NCBI GenBank assembly: GCA_015060105.1
Contig: SUZD01000005.1
Span: 1-64,000 of the forward strand
Source: Rikenellaceae bacterium
GTDB lineage: Bacteria > Bacteroidota > Bacteroidia > Bacteroidales > Rikenellaceae
DNA: 64,000 nucleotides
Direction of reading: 5' to 3'
Shown: piece by piece, positions 44,617 through 54,443 of the stretch
Layout of the letters: each line of letters starts with the position of its first letter
How positions within the stretch are numbered: the first letter of the stretch is position 1
The notes under the pieces: generated by a model
Databases searched by the model: none
Told to the model about the DNA's origin: nothing
Seen by the model: only the letters and a program-made list of their open reading frames with translations
Translations under genes and position numbers: made by a program

Positions 44617-45647
44617 ACATTTTGTGCTATCTCTTGGTAGTATTCCGCAACACGACTATCAATGCTCGATGCAGGAGTACCACTGTTTCCACCCTCCGAA
44701 ACCGATTGAATAATAGGCACTTGACCAATTATATCAACACCTTCGGCAGCGGCAAAGGGAGCGATTGTATCTTTACCGAATATATAATAGCGGTTGTCGG
44801 GCAACTCCTCGGGAGTAAACCACGCCATATTCTCAATAATACCCCAAACGGGCACATCTATACCCTCGGCACGGAACATTTTGATACCTCGGCGAACATC
44901 TGCCAGCGCAACCTCGCCCGGAGTGGTGACAATCAACGCTCCGTCCAACTTCAACTCCTGAACAATACCCAGATGCACATCGCCCGTTCCGGGAGGGAGA
45001 TCTATCAACAGAAAGTCTAACTCACCCCACCCTGTTTGATGTATCATCTGTTTGAGTGCATTTGTAGCCATCGGACCTCGCCATACCAACGCATCGGTAT
45101 CTTTGATGAAGAAACCTATCGACATAATGGCAATATCCCTGCTTTCGGCAGGACCTATCCACTCTTTGCCATCGGACTCAATGAGCGGCGGCATAAAACC
45201 CTCAACACCAAACATCTTGGGTTGCGAAGGGCCATAAATATCGGCGTCCAAGATTCCCACCTTATATCCCAACTTCATAAGCGCAACGGCTAAATTGGCA
45301 GTAACGGTACTCTTGCCGACACCACCCTTGCCACTTGCCACAGCCACAAGGTTACGAACACCTGCAATTTTACCTGTCTTCTCTTCGACTTTGGGTTTGG
45401 CTGCGGGAGTCTGCTCTTTGATAAATACGTTTATCTCGTTGTGTGTGGGAAACATCTCGTGGAGCGCATCGTAAACCTTGCGTTTAATAGACATCGCAAA
45501 GGGGTCGCGGCTCTTTGGAAAGTACAACGAGATGTTGATTTTCTGCTCCGAATATTTCAAATCACGAGCAATGCCTGTCGATACAATGTCGCCCTCCATT
45601 TCGGGGTGCGAGATTGTCGAAAGCAGCTCCAAAATCTTTTGTTCCAT
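44595..45647 (-). CDS. mrp: Mrp/NBP35-type P-loop Fe-S cluster carrier
   Basis: 350 residues. N-terminal DUF59/MIP18 domain (1-90), then a ParA-like ATPase with VASGKGGVGKSTVTANLA near residue 105, GILDADIYGPSQP, and LIDLPPGTGDVHL near 220. Mrp/ApbC proteins carry [4Fe-4S] clusters to target enzymes. Fe-S demand is high in this window (NadA, pyruvate:ferredoxin oxidoreductase, NIL-ferredoxin). The usual CxxC is not evident, so cluster binding should be checked. Confidence 0.92.
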   Translation of the reverse strand: MEQKILELLSTISHPEMEGDIVSTGIARDLKYSEQKINISLYFPKSRDPFAMSIKRKVYDALHEMFPTHNEINVFIKEQTPAAKPKVEEKTGKIAGVRNLVAVASGKGGVGKSTVTANLAVALMKLGYKVGILDADIYGPSQPKMFGVEGFMPPLIESDGKEWIGPAESRDIAIMSIGFFIKDTDALVWRGPMATNALKQMIHQTGWGELDFLLIDLPPGTGDVHLGIVQELKLDGALIVTTPGEVALADVRRGIKMFRAEGIDVPVWGIIENMAWFTPEELPDNRYYIFGKDTIAPFAAAEGVDIIGQVPIIQSVSEGGNSGTPASSIDSRVAEYYQEIAQNVVDKSQK

Positions 45648-45682
45648 AGTGTGTGTACGTTTTTTTCTGTGGTGTAAAGATA

Positions 45683-46939
45683 CTATTTTTTGCCGACAAT
45701 GACGGTAGTCAGAGTATCAGTGTCGAGATATTGGCGGGCGAGTTGTTGTACTCGCTCTGGTGTTATGTTTCGTATCTGGTCAAGACTATCGGCAAGATAG
45801 TCGAGTGTTGTATTGTTTTGAGTAGCCTCGATAAGCGCATCAAGCACTCCCATCGGGCCGTCAAGGATACGCATAAACTCGCCAAACATAATGCGTTTGA
45901 CGGTTTCGAGCTCTGCCTCATCGATAAGTGTGTTTTGGAGCAACTTTATCTCGTGCCCAATCTCCTCGATAGCCCTCTCCGACACTTCGGCTCCAACATC
46001 GGTTGCTATTGCAAAGTATCCCGCGTGACGTATATTTATCATCGAGGCAAAAATACTGTATGTAAATCCGTTACGCTCGCGCAAATTGTTGATAAGTCGG
46101 GAGCCGAAATATCCGCCCAAAATGTACGATACCACCTGCATACCCACAAAATCTGGGTGACTGCGACTGAACAACAGTTTTCCTATGCGGATAGAGGATT
46201 GTACTGCACCCTCAACCTCCTCGTACTCGTATAACGAAGATTTTGTCGGCGGAAGTATGATGTTTTGTTTGGTTCCCATTGGAATCTTGGCGGCAAACTC
46301 TGCTATGCGGGCCAAACGCGCATCATTGTTGTCGAGTGTGCATACCACAAAGCAGTTCTCGGCGCAGTAGCGTTTGCGGTAGAACTGAACAAGGTCGTCA
46401 CGAGTTAAATCGTTATATAACGACTCGTGGTAACTTACGCCGTAGGGGTGAGCAGCTCCGAAGAGTGCTTGGGCGAAACGCTCACGCGCCTTGGTCGAGG
46501 TTTTGCGACGCTCGATTTCGAGGTTTTGACGACGCTTGCCTGCATAGATAGCCAACTCATCGGAGTCGAACAACGGGTCGAGCAGTATCTCCTCGAACGT
46601 CTTTATACTCTCGTCGAAAAATCTCGCAAGAGAGCAAAACGTGATAACCGAGTAGTCGCGGTCGAGATTGACCTCGAAATAGGAGCCGTAGTAGTCCAAC
46701 GCCTCGGCTATTTGTAGTGCCGAGTGCGATGTACTGCCCTCGCTGAGCATATTCTGGGTCGAAGATGCCACAAAAGGCTTGTGTTGTGTGGTAGTTCCCG
46801 CCTCGAATACAAAACTTATGCGTACCACGCTCTGTTCGGGATTGGTGTAGCCGAGCAGACGCACTCCGTTGGAGAGTGTGTGGGTGACGGGTCGAGCCAC
46901 CGATATAGTCTTGGGGATTGTTATTTCGGGGGCTTTCAT
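45683..46939 (-). CDS. M16 peptidase-like protein lacking the zinc motif
   Basis: 418 residues from the ATG at 46939, whose A overlaps the stop of the preceding gene. It has the M16 fold: VRISFVFEAGT at the start and the substrate-side motif GGYFGSRLINNLRERNGFTYSI near residue 275. Where active members have HxxEH it has FVASSTQNMLSEG, so no zinc site. M16 proteins often work as active/inactive pairs, as in mitochondrial processing peptidase; the active partner is directly upstream. No signal peptide. Confidence 0.9.
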   Translation of the reverse strand: MKAPEITIPKTISVARPVTHTLSNGVRLLGYTNPEQSVVRISFVFEAGTTTQHKPFVASSTQNMLSEGSTSHSALQIAEALDYYGSYFEVNLDRDYSVITFCSLARFFDESIKTFEEILLDPLFDSDELAIYAGKRRQNLEIERRKTSTKARERFAQALFGAAHPYGVSYHESLYNDLTRDDLVQFYRKRYCAENCFVVCTLDNNDARLARIAEFAAKIPMGTKQNIILPPTKSSLYEYEEVEGAVQSSIRIGKLLFSRSHPDFVGMQVVSYILGGYFGSRLINNLRERNGFTYSIFASMINIRHAGYFAIATDVGAEVSERAIEEIGHEIKLLQNTLIDEAELETVKRIMFGEFMRILDGPMGVLDALIEATQNNTTLDYLADSLDQIRNITPERVQQLARQYLDTDTLTTVIVGKK

Positions 46940-48174
46940 TATCGGGCTTTGTATATAAGGGTTGAACTTCGTTGTGGTTGGAACATCTCGCACGAGGCGC
47001 TGCGAATCTCTTCGGGTGTTATGCTGCGGAAAATCTCCGCCTCACGATTGATAAGCGGCAAATCGCCCAACATCGAGTAGTAACCCAAATTCATCGCTTT
47101 GTTCATAATATTCATCTCGCCATAGGTCATCTCGGCCTCGAACTTGTTTTTGATTTTTGTCAGTTCGTACTCCGAAGCGAGTTCGTTTTGCAACTTTTCG
47201 ACCTCGCCCCATAACGCTTTCTCGGCAACCTCGGGGGTTACGCCATCGAGCAGATTGCCCGACAAGATAAGCAGTCCGTTATCGACCTCGCCCGAGATGT
47301 AGGCGTTGGCACTACCGAGCAATCGTGACCCTTTGACAAGGTTTTGATAGAGCCTTGCCGATGTTCCTCCCGCCAGCATATCGGTAATCATATCGCACAA
47401 GTAGTAGTTGCGTGACAGACGGCCTCCCATCGGGAATGCAATCTTGATTGATGTTGCGGGAACATCGCGCTCGACCACAACTCGTCGCGGCTCGGTTTGC
47501 TCGGGCTCGACGGGAATATTATCGGGCGTGTTATCCCCGGCGGGAATATGCGCAAACCACTTCTCGGCCAAATCGAAGATGTAGTCGGCGTCGTGTCCGC
47601 TGCTGACCGAGAGAATACACCTCGACGGAACATAATAGCGGTCATAAAAACTGCGCACAGTCTGCATATCGGCACCGAGCACATGGTCTGGTGTCAGTCC
47701 TATTGTCTGCCAGCGATAGGGGTGTACCTTGTAGCACATATCGCGCAATAAAGCCCACACATCGCCATAGGGTTGATTCAAAAAACGTTGATTAAACTCC
47801 TCGACAACCACTCTCTTTTCGGTTTCGAGCACCTCGTCCGAGATATTCAAACCGCGCATACGGTCACTTTCGAGCCAAAAAGCCGTTTCGATGTTGTCCT
47901 TGGGCAGCGTGATGTAGTAATCCGTATAGTCGTTGTTAGTAAAGGCGTTATTCTCGCCACACGCGAGTTGCAACGGCAAATCGAAGTCGGGAACGTTGTG
48001 CGTACCTCGGAACATAAGATGCTCGAACAGGTGTGCAAAACCGGTGCGCGAGGGCGATTCGTTTCGTGCGCCCACGCAGTACAACAGATTGACCGCCGCC
48101 ATTGCCGAGTGCGGGTCACTATTGACCACCACCCGCAAACCGTTATTAAGGGTATGTGATTTGTAACTTATCAT
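46939..48174 (-). CDS. M16 family zinc peptidase (active subunit)
   Basis: 411 residues from the ATG at 48174, which lies 20 bp after a good promoter. Zinc motif HLFEHLMF (HxxEH) near residue 48, with the downstream Glu in EVLETEKRVVVEEFNQR near 118-125. It should cut short peptides or processed fragments. Its stop overlaps the start of the inactive partner by one base, giving coupled translation. No signal peptide, so it is probably cytoplasmic. Confidence 0.93.
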   Translation of the reverse strand: MISYKSHTLNNGLRVVVNSDPHSAMAAVNLLYCVGARNESPSRTGFAHLFEHLMFRGTHNVPDFDLPLQLACGENNAFTNNDYTDYYITLPKDNIETAFWLESDRMRGLNISDEVLETEKRVVVEEFNQRFLNQPYGDVWALLRDMCYKVHPYRWQTIGLTPDHVLGADMQTVRSFYDRYYVPSRCILSVSSGHDADYIFDLAEKWFAHIPAGDNTPDNIPVEPEQTEPRRVVVERDVPATSIKIAFPMGGRLSRNYYLCDMITDMLAGGTSARLYQNLVKGSRLLGSANAYISGEVDNGLLILSGNLLDGVTPEVAEKALWGEVEKLQNELASEYELTKIKNKFEAEMTYGEMNIMNKAMNLGYYSMLGDLPLINREAEIFRSITPEEIRSASCEMFQPQRSSTLIYKAR

Positions 48175-48193
48175 CTCTCGAAAAAAAGTGTCA

Positions 48194-48225
48194 CAAAGAT
48201 AGTAACCACCCCGAAATAAATTCAA
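48194..48225 (-). promoter_or_regulatory. Bacteroidetes-type promoter of the M16 pair
   Basis: On the minus strand TTG (48225-48223), 21 nt, then TATCTTTG (48201-48194), 20 bp before the ATG. Confidence 0.7.
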
Positions 48226-48252
48226 TACTTTTAAATAAAAAAGGAGGTTTTA

Positions 48253-48283
48253 TTGAACAACTTGTCAAAAATTTTTATATTTG
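48253..48283 (+). promoter_or_regulatory. Bacteroidetes-type promoter of the pyruvate oxidoreductase gene
   Basis: TTG (48253-48255), 20 nt, then TATATTTG (48276-48283). This leaves a leader of about 78 nt before the ATG at 48368; I see no clear structure in it. Confidence 0.7.
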
Positions 48284-48367
48284 TGAAATAGTTCCCAAAC
48301 TTAGACGGCGGCGAATAGTGCCGTTTCCAAGCGAGAAAACACAAAAAACAATAAAATAACAGTTAGT

Positions 48368-51300
48368 ATGAGTGAGAAAAAATTCATAACCTGTGATGGT
48401 AACTATGCTGCTGCACACATCGCATATATGTTTAGCGAGGTTGCCGCAATTTACCCCATCACACCCTCATCGACAATGGCAGAGTTGGTTGATGAGTGGG
48501 CGGCTTCGGGCCGTAAGAACATTTTTGGCGAGACCGTTGAGGTTGTCGAGATGCAATCCGAGGCTGGTGCTGCGGGTGCGCTTCACGGCTCGTTGCAAAC
48601 AGGCGCATTGAGCACAACTTTCACAGCATCGCAAGGTCTGTTGCTGATGATTCCCAATATGTACAAAATCGCGGGCGAGTTGTTGCCCGGCGTTATGCAC
48701 GTTTCGGCTCGCGCATTGGCGGCTCAATCGCTTTCGATTTTCGGCGACCACCAAGACGTTATGGCGTGCCGTCAAACGGGTTTTGCTATGTTGGCAACTT
48801 CGTCGGTTCAGGAGGTTATGGACTTGGCGGGTGTGGCACACCTTGTGTCGCTCCGCAGCCGTATCCCCTTCCTGCACTTCTTCGACGGATTCCGCACCTC
48901 GCACGAGATTCAAAAGGTTGAGGTTATGGAGCAAGCCGACCTCGAAGCAATGCTCGACAAAGAGGCGTTGGCAGAGTTCCGCGCTCGCGGCTTGAACCCC
49001 GCACACCCCGTAACTCGCGGTACTGCTCAAAATCCCGACATCTACTTCCAAACACGCGAGGCCTGCAACAAGTTCTACGATGCAGTGCCCGATATGGTAG
49101 CCGAGGCAATGGCGGGTATCTCGCGCATCACAGGTCGTGACTATAAACCATTCACATATTACGGTGCTGCCGACGCCGAGCGCGTTGTTGTGGCTATGGG
49201 CTCGGTTACCGAGACCCTAAAAGAGACCGTCGATTATCTGTGCGCCAAAGGCGAAAAGGTGGGCGTTGTTACCGTTCATCTCTATCGTCCTTTCTCGCCC
49301 AAATATCTGCTCGACGTAATCCCCGCAACCGCAACCAAAATCTGCGTGTTGGACCGCACCAAAGAGCCCGGAGCCGATGGCGAGCCTCTGTACCTCGATG
49401 TTCGCAACGTATTCTACGGCAAGGAGAACGCCCCCGTAATCATCGGTGGTCGTTATGGTCTTTCGTCGAAAGATACAACTCCGGCACAGATGATTGCCGT
49501 GTTCGAAAACTTGGCAGCTGCCGAGCCTCGCAACCGCTTCACTGTGGGTATCAACGACGATGTTACAGGTTTGTCGTTGCCCGTAGGTGCCGAGATTTCG
49601 ATGGCCAAAGAGGGTACTTTCGAGGCGTTGTTCTTCGGTTTGGGTGCCGACGGTACTGTGGGTGCCAACAAAAACTCGATTAAGATTATCGGTGGCTCGA
49701 CCAACAAGTATTGCCAAGCATACTTCTCGTACGACTCCAAAAAGTCGGGCGGTTATACCTCGTCGCACCTCCGTTTCGGCGACCAGCCAATCACTTCGCC
49801 CTACTTGGTGACAACTCCCGATTTCGTGGCTTGTCACGTTCCTTCGTATGTCGATAAATACGATGTCCTCAAAGGACTCAAAAAGGGCGGCTCGTTCCTT
49901 TTGAACAGTATTCAAGATGCCGAGAACACCTGTCGCACACTGCCCGTTGCGATGAAGAAATATTTGGCCGAGAACAACATCTCGTTCTATATCATCAATG
50001 CAACCAAAATCGCTTCGGAGTTGGGTCTTGGCAACCGTACCAATACCATTATGCAGAGCGCATTCTTCAAAATCTCGAATGTGATTCCGTTCGACAAGGC
50101 GGTTGAGGAGATGAAGAAAGCAATCCTCAAAACCTATGGCAAGAAGGGCGAGGATATCGTCAATATGAACTATGCTGCTGTTGATGCAGGTGGTGCTGCT
50201 GTCGAGAAGGTTGAGGTGCCTGCCGAGTGGGCAAATCTCAGCGTTGAGGCTTCGACTTCGGCGTGCGACTGCTCGAAACCCGAATTTGTTGTCAAGGTTG
50301 TTGAGCCTATCAACGCATTGAAGGGTGATGACCTCCCCGTGAGCGCATTCAACGGCCGCGAGGACGGTACTTGGGATAACGGTACTGCCGCTTACGAGAA
50401 ACGCGGTATCGCAGTCAATATCCCCGAGTGGAATGTCGATAACTGTATCCAATGTAACCAATGTTCGTTTGTCTGCCCTCACGCAGCAATACGTCCTTTC
50501 CTCGCAACCGAAGAGGAGGCTGCCGCTGCTCCCGAAGGCACAACTTTCAAACAAGGTTTGGGTGAGACCAAAAACTATAAATTCCGTATCCAAGTGTCGC
50601 CGCTCGACTGTACAGGTTGCGGCAACTGCGTAGATGTATGTCCCGCCAAACAAAAAGCACTTGTAATGCGTCCTCTGGGCGAGCAAATGAACCAAGTCGA
50701 GAAGTGGGAGTATATGAACGGCACCGTTGGCTACAAAGAGGGTGCGGTTGATAAGACCAAAACCGTCAAGAACAGCCAATTTGCTCAACCTCTGTTCGAG
50801 TTCTCGGGCGCGTGTGCAGGTTGCGGCGAGACCCCCTATGTGAAGGCTATTACCCAGCTGTTTGGCGATCGTATGATGGTTGCCAACGCAACAGGTTGTA
50901 GCTCGATTTACTCTGGCTCGGCTCCCTCGACTCCCTATTGTACCAACGCCCAAGGCTATGGTCCCGCGTGGGCTAACTCGCTCTTCGAGGACAACGCCGA
51001 GTTCGGTTTGGGTATGCATATCGCCGAGGAGAAACTCCGCAACAAAGTACAAATCCTGATGGAGAAAGCCATCGCCGAGTGCAACTGCTGCACCGACGAG
51101 ATGAAGGCTGCTATGGCCGAGTGGATTGAAAAACGCGACGATTCGACCGGTAGTGCCGAGGTTTCGGCTCGTCTTATCCCGCTGTTGGAGTCGTGCGACT
51201 GCGACACCTGCAAAGGCCTGCTCGAACTCCGCCAATACTTCGTCAAGAAGAGCCAATGGATTATCGGTGGTGACGGCTGGGGCTATGACATCGGCTTCGG

Positions 51301-51898
51301 TGGCCTCGACCACGTTCTCGCTTCGGGTAAGGACGTAAATGTGCTTATCCTCGATACCGAGGTTTACTCTAACACAGGTGGTCAATCGTCGAAATCGACA
51401 CCCATCGGTGCTGTTGCCAAATTTGCTGCGAGCGGAAAACGTATTCGCAAGAAAGATATCGGTGCAATCGCAATGACCTATGGCTATGTGTATGTGGCAC
51501 AAGTTTCTATCGGAGCTTCGCAAGCACAACTCTTCAAGGTGCTCAAAGAGGCCGAGGCTTACAAAGGCCCGTCGCTTATCATCGCCTACGCACCCTGTAT
51601 CAATCACGGTATCAAGGGCGGTATGACCCGCACTCCGTCGGTTGGCAAAGAGGCTGTTGAGTGTGGTTATTGGCACCTGTGGCACTTCAATCCCGATTTG
51701 GAGGCCGAGGGCAAAAACCCCTTCGTTTACGACTCGAAGGAGCCCGATTGGAGCAAATTCCAAGATTTCCTCGGCAAAGAGGTGCGTTATACCTCGTTGC
51801 TCAAAACATTCCCCACCGAGGCAAAAGAGTTGTTTGCTGCGGCCGAGGAGAATGCAAAGTGGCGTTACAACAGCTATATGCGTCGCCTAAAAGAGTAA
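48368..51898 (+). CDS. nifJ: Pyruvate:ferredoxin (flavodoxin) oxidoreductase
   Basis: 1176 residues, the normal length of the fused single-chain enzyme. Order: pyrimidine-binding domain (about 1-400, with IYPITPSSTMAELVD), gamma domain (about 410-620), ferredoxin domain with CIQCNQCSFVCPH near 695 and CTGCGNCVDVCP near 750, then the TPP-binding domain (about 800-1176) with CAGCGETPYVKAI and GDGWGYDIGFGGLDH. It splits pyruvate to acetyl-CoA and CO2 and reduces ferredoxin. It is a marker of anaerobic metabolism. Single gene with its own promoter and terminator. Confidence 0.97.
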   Translation: MSEKKFITCDGNYAAAHIAYMFSEVAAIYPITPSSTMAELVDEWAASGRKNIFGETVEVVEMQSEAGAAGALHGSLQTGALSTTFTASQGLLLMIPNMYKIAGELLPGVMHVSARALAAQSLSIFGDHQDVMACRQTGFAMLATSSVQEVMDLAGVAHLVSLRSRIPFLHFFDGFRTSHEIQKVEVMEQADLEAMLDKEALAEFRARGLNPAHPVTRGTAQNPDIYFQTREACNKFYDAVPDMVAEAMAGISRITGRDYKPFTYYGAADAERVVVAMGSVTETLKETVDYLCAKGEKVGVVTVHLYRPFSPKYLLDVIPATATKICVLDRTKEPGADGEPLYLDVRNVFYGKENAPVIIGGRYGLSSKDTTPAQMIAVFENLAAAEPRNRFTVGINDDVTGLSLPVGAEISMAKEGTFEALFFGLGADGTVGANKNSIKIIGGSTNKYCQAYFSYDSKKSGGYTSSHLRFGDQPITSPYLVTTPDFVACHVPSYVDKYDVLKGLKKGGSFLLNSIQDAENTCRTLPVAMKKYLAENNISFYIINATKIASELGLGNRTNTIMQSAFFKISNVIPFDKAVEEMKKAILKTYGKKGEDIVNMNYAAVDAGGAAVEKVEVPAEWANLSVEASTSACDCSKPEFVVKVVEPINALKGDDLPVSAFNGREDGTWDNGTAAYEKRGIAVNIPEWNVDNCIQCNQCSFVCPHAAIRPFLATEEEAAAAPEGTTFKQGLGETKNYKFRIQVSPLDCTGCGNCVDVCPAKQKALVMRPLGEQMNQVEKWEYMNGTVGYKEGAVDKTKTVKNSQFAQPLFEFSGACAGCGETPYVKAITQLFGDRMMVANATGCSSIYSGSAPSTPYCTNAQGYGPAWANSLFEDNAEFGLGMHIAEEKLRNKVQILMEKAIAECNCCTDEMKAAMAEWIEKRDDSTGSAEVSARLIPLLESCDCDTCKGLLELRQYFVKKSQWIIGGDGWGYDIGFGGLDHVLASGKDVNVLILDTEVYSNTGGQSSKSTPIGAVAKFAASGKRIRKKDIGAIAMTYGYVYVAQVSIGASQAQLFKVLKEAEAYKGPSLIIAYAPCINHGIKGGMTRTPSVGKEAVECGYWHLWHFNPDLEAEGKNPFVYDSKEPDWSKFQDFLGKEVRYTSLLKTFPTEAKELFAAAEENAKWRYNSYMRRLKE

Positions 51899-51920
51899 GA
51901 AATCTTCAAAAAATCAACGA

Positions 51921-51952
51921 AAAAGAGGTTGCCCAAGCGGACAACCTCTTTT
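51921..51952. terminator. Bidirectional terminator after nifJ
   Basis: Stem AAAAGAGGTTG / CAACCTCTTTT with a 10-nt centre that can pair further (CC/GG), followed by T on the plus strand and preceded by A, so it works in both directions between convergent genes. Confidence 0.88.
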
Positions 51953-51972
51953 TTATTACACCCCCAAAAAAA

Positions 51973-54417
51973 TTACTTTTTACAGAGTTGCATAATTTTG
52001 TGATAACCCAATTTTATGGCTTGCCATATTGCGTTCCAATTTATTTTATGAACGCCCCACCAAGCCAACATAGCAACGACAATCGCAATCAGCAGATATG
52101 CCCAGGCTTTGAACTCTGCAAACTCGAAACCGAACAGATAATCAAAGTATTGGAATGCGTTTGAGCCACCACCGATAGCCAACATTCCCAAGAAAATCGA
52201 GGTAATGGTAAGTACAAGTATGGTGTGGTTGTTTTGGCTCTGGTTGGTGAGATTCTTCTCCTCGGAGCGCAAATCCAGACGTTGTCGTATGCTGTCAATG
52301 GTGCGTGCTGTGCCCGACGCCTCGGCAATGACATTGAATAGGTCGTTAATCTCGTCCATCGACGTTCCTGTCTTGTAGATGAACAGCAGGATTTTGTCGC
52401 GTTTTTTGTTGATTCCTATCGCCGACGATTGGTCGAATTTGGAGATGTACTCATTCTCGAAGTAGATAACAAGGTTGCGCTCTACGATTCGGAACAGGCC
52501 GTGATCGACACCTGCGATACATGGGGCCATCGTAAAATAGAAATTACGTCCCTTGTCGTAAAAGGCGTCAGACCACTCCTCTTGTCTTTTCATATAGGAG
52601 AGGCCGATGCTGGAACTCGTCTTGAAGTTGAGCATAATGATATTGGAGCAATAGGCAAAGATGTTTACAAAGTTGCGAGTGCTCCAATTATACTCCGTCA
52701 ATCGCTTTTTAGCCAATGTTTTAGGCACAAATTTATAACCCTCGTCGCCAACCAACAGACCATAAAGCGACTTGCAGTTACGCAAACCCCAACTCTGTGC
52801 ATCATCGAGCTGCTGATAGTAGTTGGTGCTGTTTATTTCGAGCGTGGTGTAAATAAATCGGCTTACATGCAACTTGTCGAAGGAGTCGATGATAACCTCC
52901 AACTCCTCGTTCTCCTTTTGCATATACTCGACCTTCTCGACAATCGAGAAGTCTTTGGGTGCGCAGCCTCGCAGGGTTTTCGATATGTCTTCGATGAGGT
53001 TTTTGCATGCGAACCAGAAAAACTTTCCATCAATCTCGTTTAGGTTTGCTGCATTGCTGTCGTTTGCGAAATAATCACCCGCTCCGCGATATTCGATAAC
53101 TTTTTGCTCACCACTATCGGGGTCTTTCACAATCTCTTTACGGATAACACCTCTCTCGCGCCAATTTTCATATCGCATATCGTAGCTGTAATTGCCCAAA
53201 AACTGTTTGAGGGCAATCACCTCGTCAACCGAAAGATTTTTGATAATGGTGTTGAAGCAGACAATACCAATGTTGCGATAGGGGAAAAAGGTGACAGAAG
53301 CTTTGAGTGGCAACATACGCCCCTTAAAATTGAAGAAAGTAGTGCCAATATAGTATCGAAAACTGTTGTTTATCTGTTGTCCCGTTTTGCAGAACTCATC
53401 GGCAATATCGCCACATTTACACTCGGTGTTTGCAATATCCTTGTTGTATGCGTCTTTGGATTTTGTATTGGCGTCGCAGTCCAAACAGAAGCGCGTAGTG
53501 TTGAACAAAACAGAGTTTTGCTGACGAAAAACCTCCAAACACTTGCCAACCTCTTTGTCCTTCATACCGAACAAAGGCACATTGAAGGCGCAAAAAGTGG
53601 CCATTGCGCCGCGTTCTATGGTCTTGATGAAGTGCTGTTTGCGAAAGACAAAACTGATGTCGCGGCCGTGCTTGCGTGCAAGGTTTTGGTCGCTATTGAC
53701 AATTTGGTCCACATCTTTGCCATACTCCCTCTGCGTCTGGCTATCCACGTGGAACACCAACATCGAAACCAAGTCAAAACCCAACGAACTCATCAGGCTG
53801 CAAACCTTATCGCGGTTGAACATATGAACAGGCAGTGCGCCCGTGCTTTGGGTGAGGGCGTCGAACTCCTCGACCGAGATTTCGACCTCCGAAACCTTGT
53901 CGTTGTGAATTTCGCCCTTTACAAAAAACTCATCTTCGCGGTTTGATGTGTTGGTGTTGATGATGAGCAATCCTCCGTCCTGTGTCAAGTCGGCAAGTCG
54001 TTTGAGATGGGGCTCTACGGCGTTGGTGGGTATGTGCTGTATGATGTGACTCGACAGCACAATATCAAACTCCTCGTGCAAGTGTGCTTGTTCGAGTGTC
54101 GAGTTGAGCAGCAGCACTTTGTTGTCAAAGCGGTTCTCGTTTACACATATTTTGGCGTTGGCATAGCGCACGGGGTCGGGCTCGATACCGACAATTTTTG
54201 AAGCGCCATTGATAAAGTCCGAAAATAGACGTCCCTCGCCACAACCCACATCAAGCAGGGTATAGTTTGCAATGCCGCTCTTTTGAATAATGTTGTGAAT
54301 GTTGTCCAAAACCCAACGCTCGCTACGGCCCCAATAACCGCTCATGGCCTCAAATTCGCCAATAACTTTGAAGGTGATTGCGTCGCCCGGGTCAGGATAT
54401 GTGTATTTCGACTTCAT
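51973..54417 (-). CDS. Class I SAM methyltransferase fused to a CorA-like membrane domain
   Basis: 814 residues. Residues 45-170 are a Rossmann methyltransferase: LLDVGCGEGRLFSDF (motif I), GIEPDPVRYANAK (acidic loop) and DIVLSSHIIQHIP. Residues 280-690 are unassigned, with a Cys-rich insert (CLDCDAN, then ECKCGD) near 315-345 that might bind metal. The end (about 700-790) holds two helices preceded by LTNQSQNNHTILVLTITSIFLGMLAIGGGSN, laid out like the CorA C terminus but with GGSN instead of GMN. Last gene of the suf-tmk run (26-bp gap). Codon use is less biased than in neighbours, so transfer is possible. Function unknown. Confidence 0.7.
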   Translation of the reverse strand: MKSKYTYPDPGDAITFKVIGEFEAMSGYWGRSERWVLDNIHNIIQKSGIANYTLLDVGCGEGRLFSDFINGASKIVGIEPDPVRYANAKICVNENRFDNKVLLLNSTLEQAHLHEEFDIVLSSHIIQHIPTNAVEPHLKRLADLTQDGGLLIINTNTSNREDEFFVKGEIHNDKVSEVEISVEEFDALTQSTGALPVHMFNRDKVCSLMSSLGFDLVSMLVFHVDSQTQREYGKDVDQIVNSDQNLARKHGRDISFVFRKQHFIKTIERGAMATFCAFNVPLFGMKDKEVGKCLEVFRQQNSVLFNTTRFCLDCDANTKSKDAYNKDIANTECKCGDIADEFCKTGQQINNSFRYYIGTTFFNFKGRMLPLKASVTFFPYRNIGIVCFNTIIKNLSVDEVIALKQFLGNYSYDMRYENWRERGVIRKEIVKDPDSGEQKVIEYRGAGDYFANDSNAANLNEIDGKFFWFACKNLIEDISKTLRGCAPKDFSIVEKVEYMQKENEELEVIIDSFDKLHVSRFIYTTLEINSTNYYQQLDDAQSWGLRNCKSLYGLLVGDEGYKFVPKTLAKKRLTEYNWSTRNFVNIFAYCSNIIMLNFKTSSSIGLSYMKRQEEWSDAFYDKGRNFYFTMAPCIAGVDHGLFRIVERNLVIYFENEYISKFDQSSAIGINKKRDKILLFIYKTGTSMDEINDLFNVIAEASGTARTIDSIRQRLDLRSEEKNLTNQSQNNHTILVLTITSIFLGMLAIGGGSNAFQYFDYLFGFEFAEFKAWAYLLIAIVVAMLAWWGVHKINWNAIWQAIKLGYHKIMQLCKK

Positions 54418-54443
54418 AACTCATTTCTTTTTTGGGGGATAGC

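Noticed and set aside
48238-48248. AAGGAGG sequence upstream of nifJ resembling a Shine-Dalgarno site
   Set aside because: It lies upstream of the promoter and over 100 bp before any start codon, so it is probably chance.
49217-51763. 848-codon minus-strand open frame opposite nifJ
   Set aside because: It is antisense to a certain gene. The sense gene rarely uses TTA, CTA or TCA codons, which removes stops from this antisense frame. The protein has no recognisable domain.
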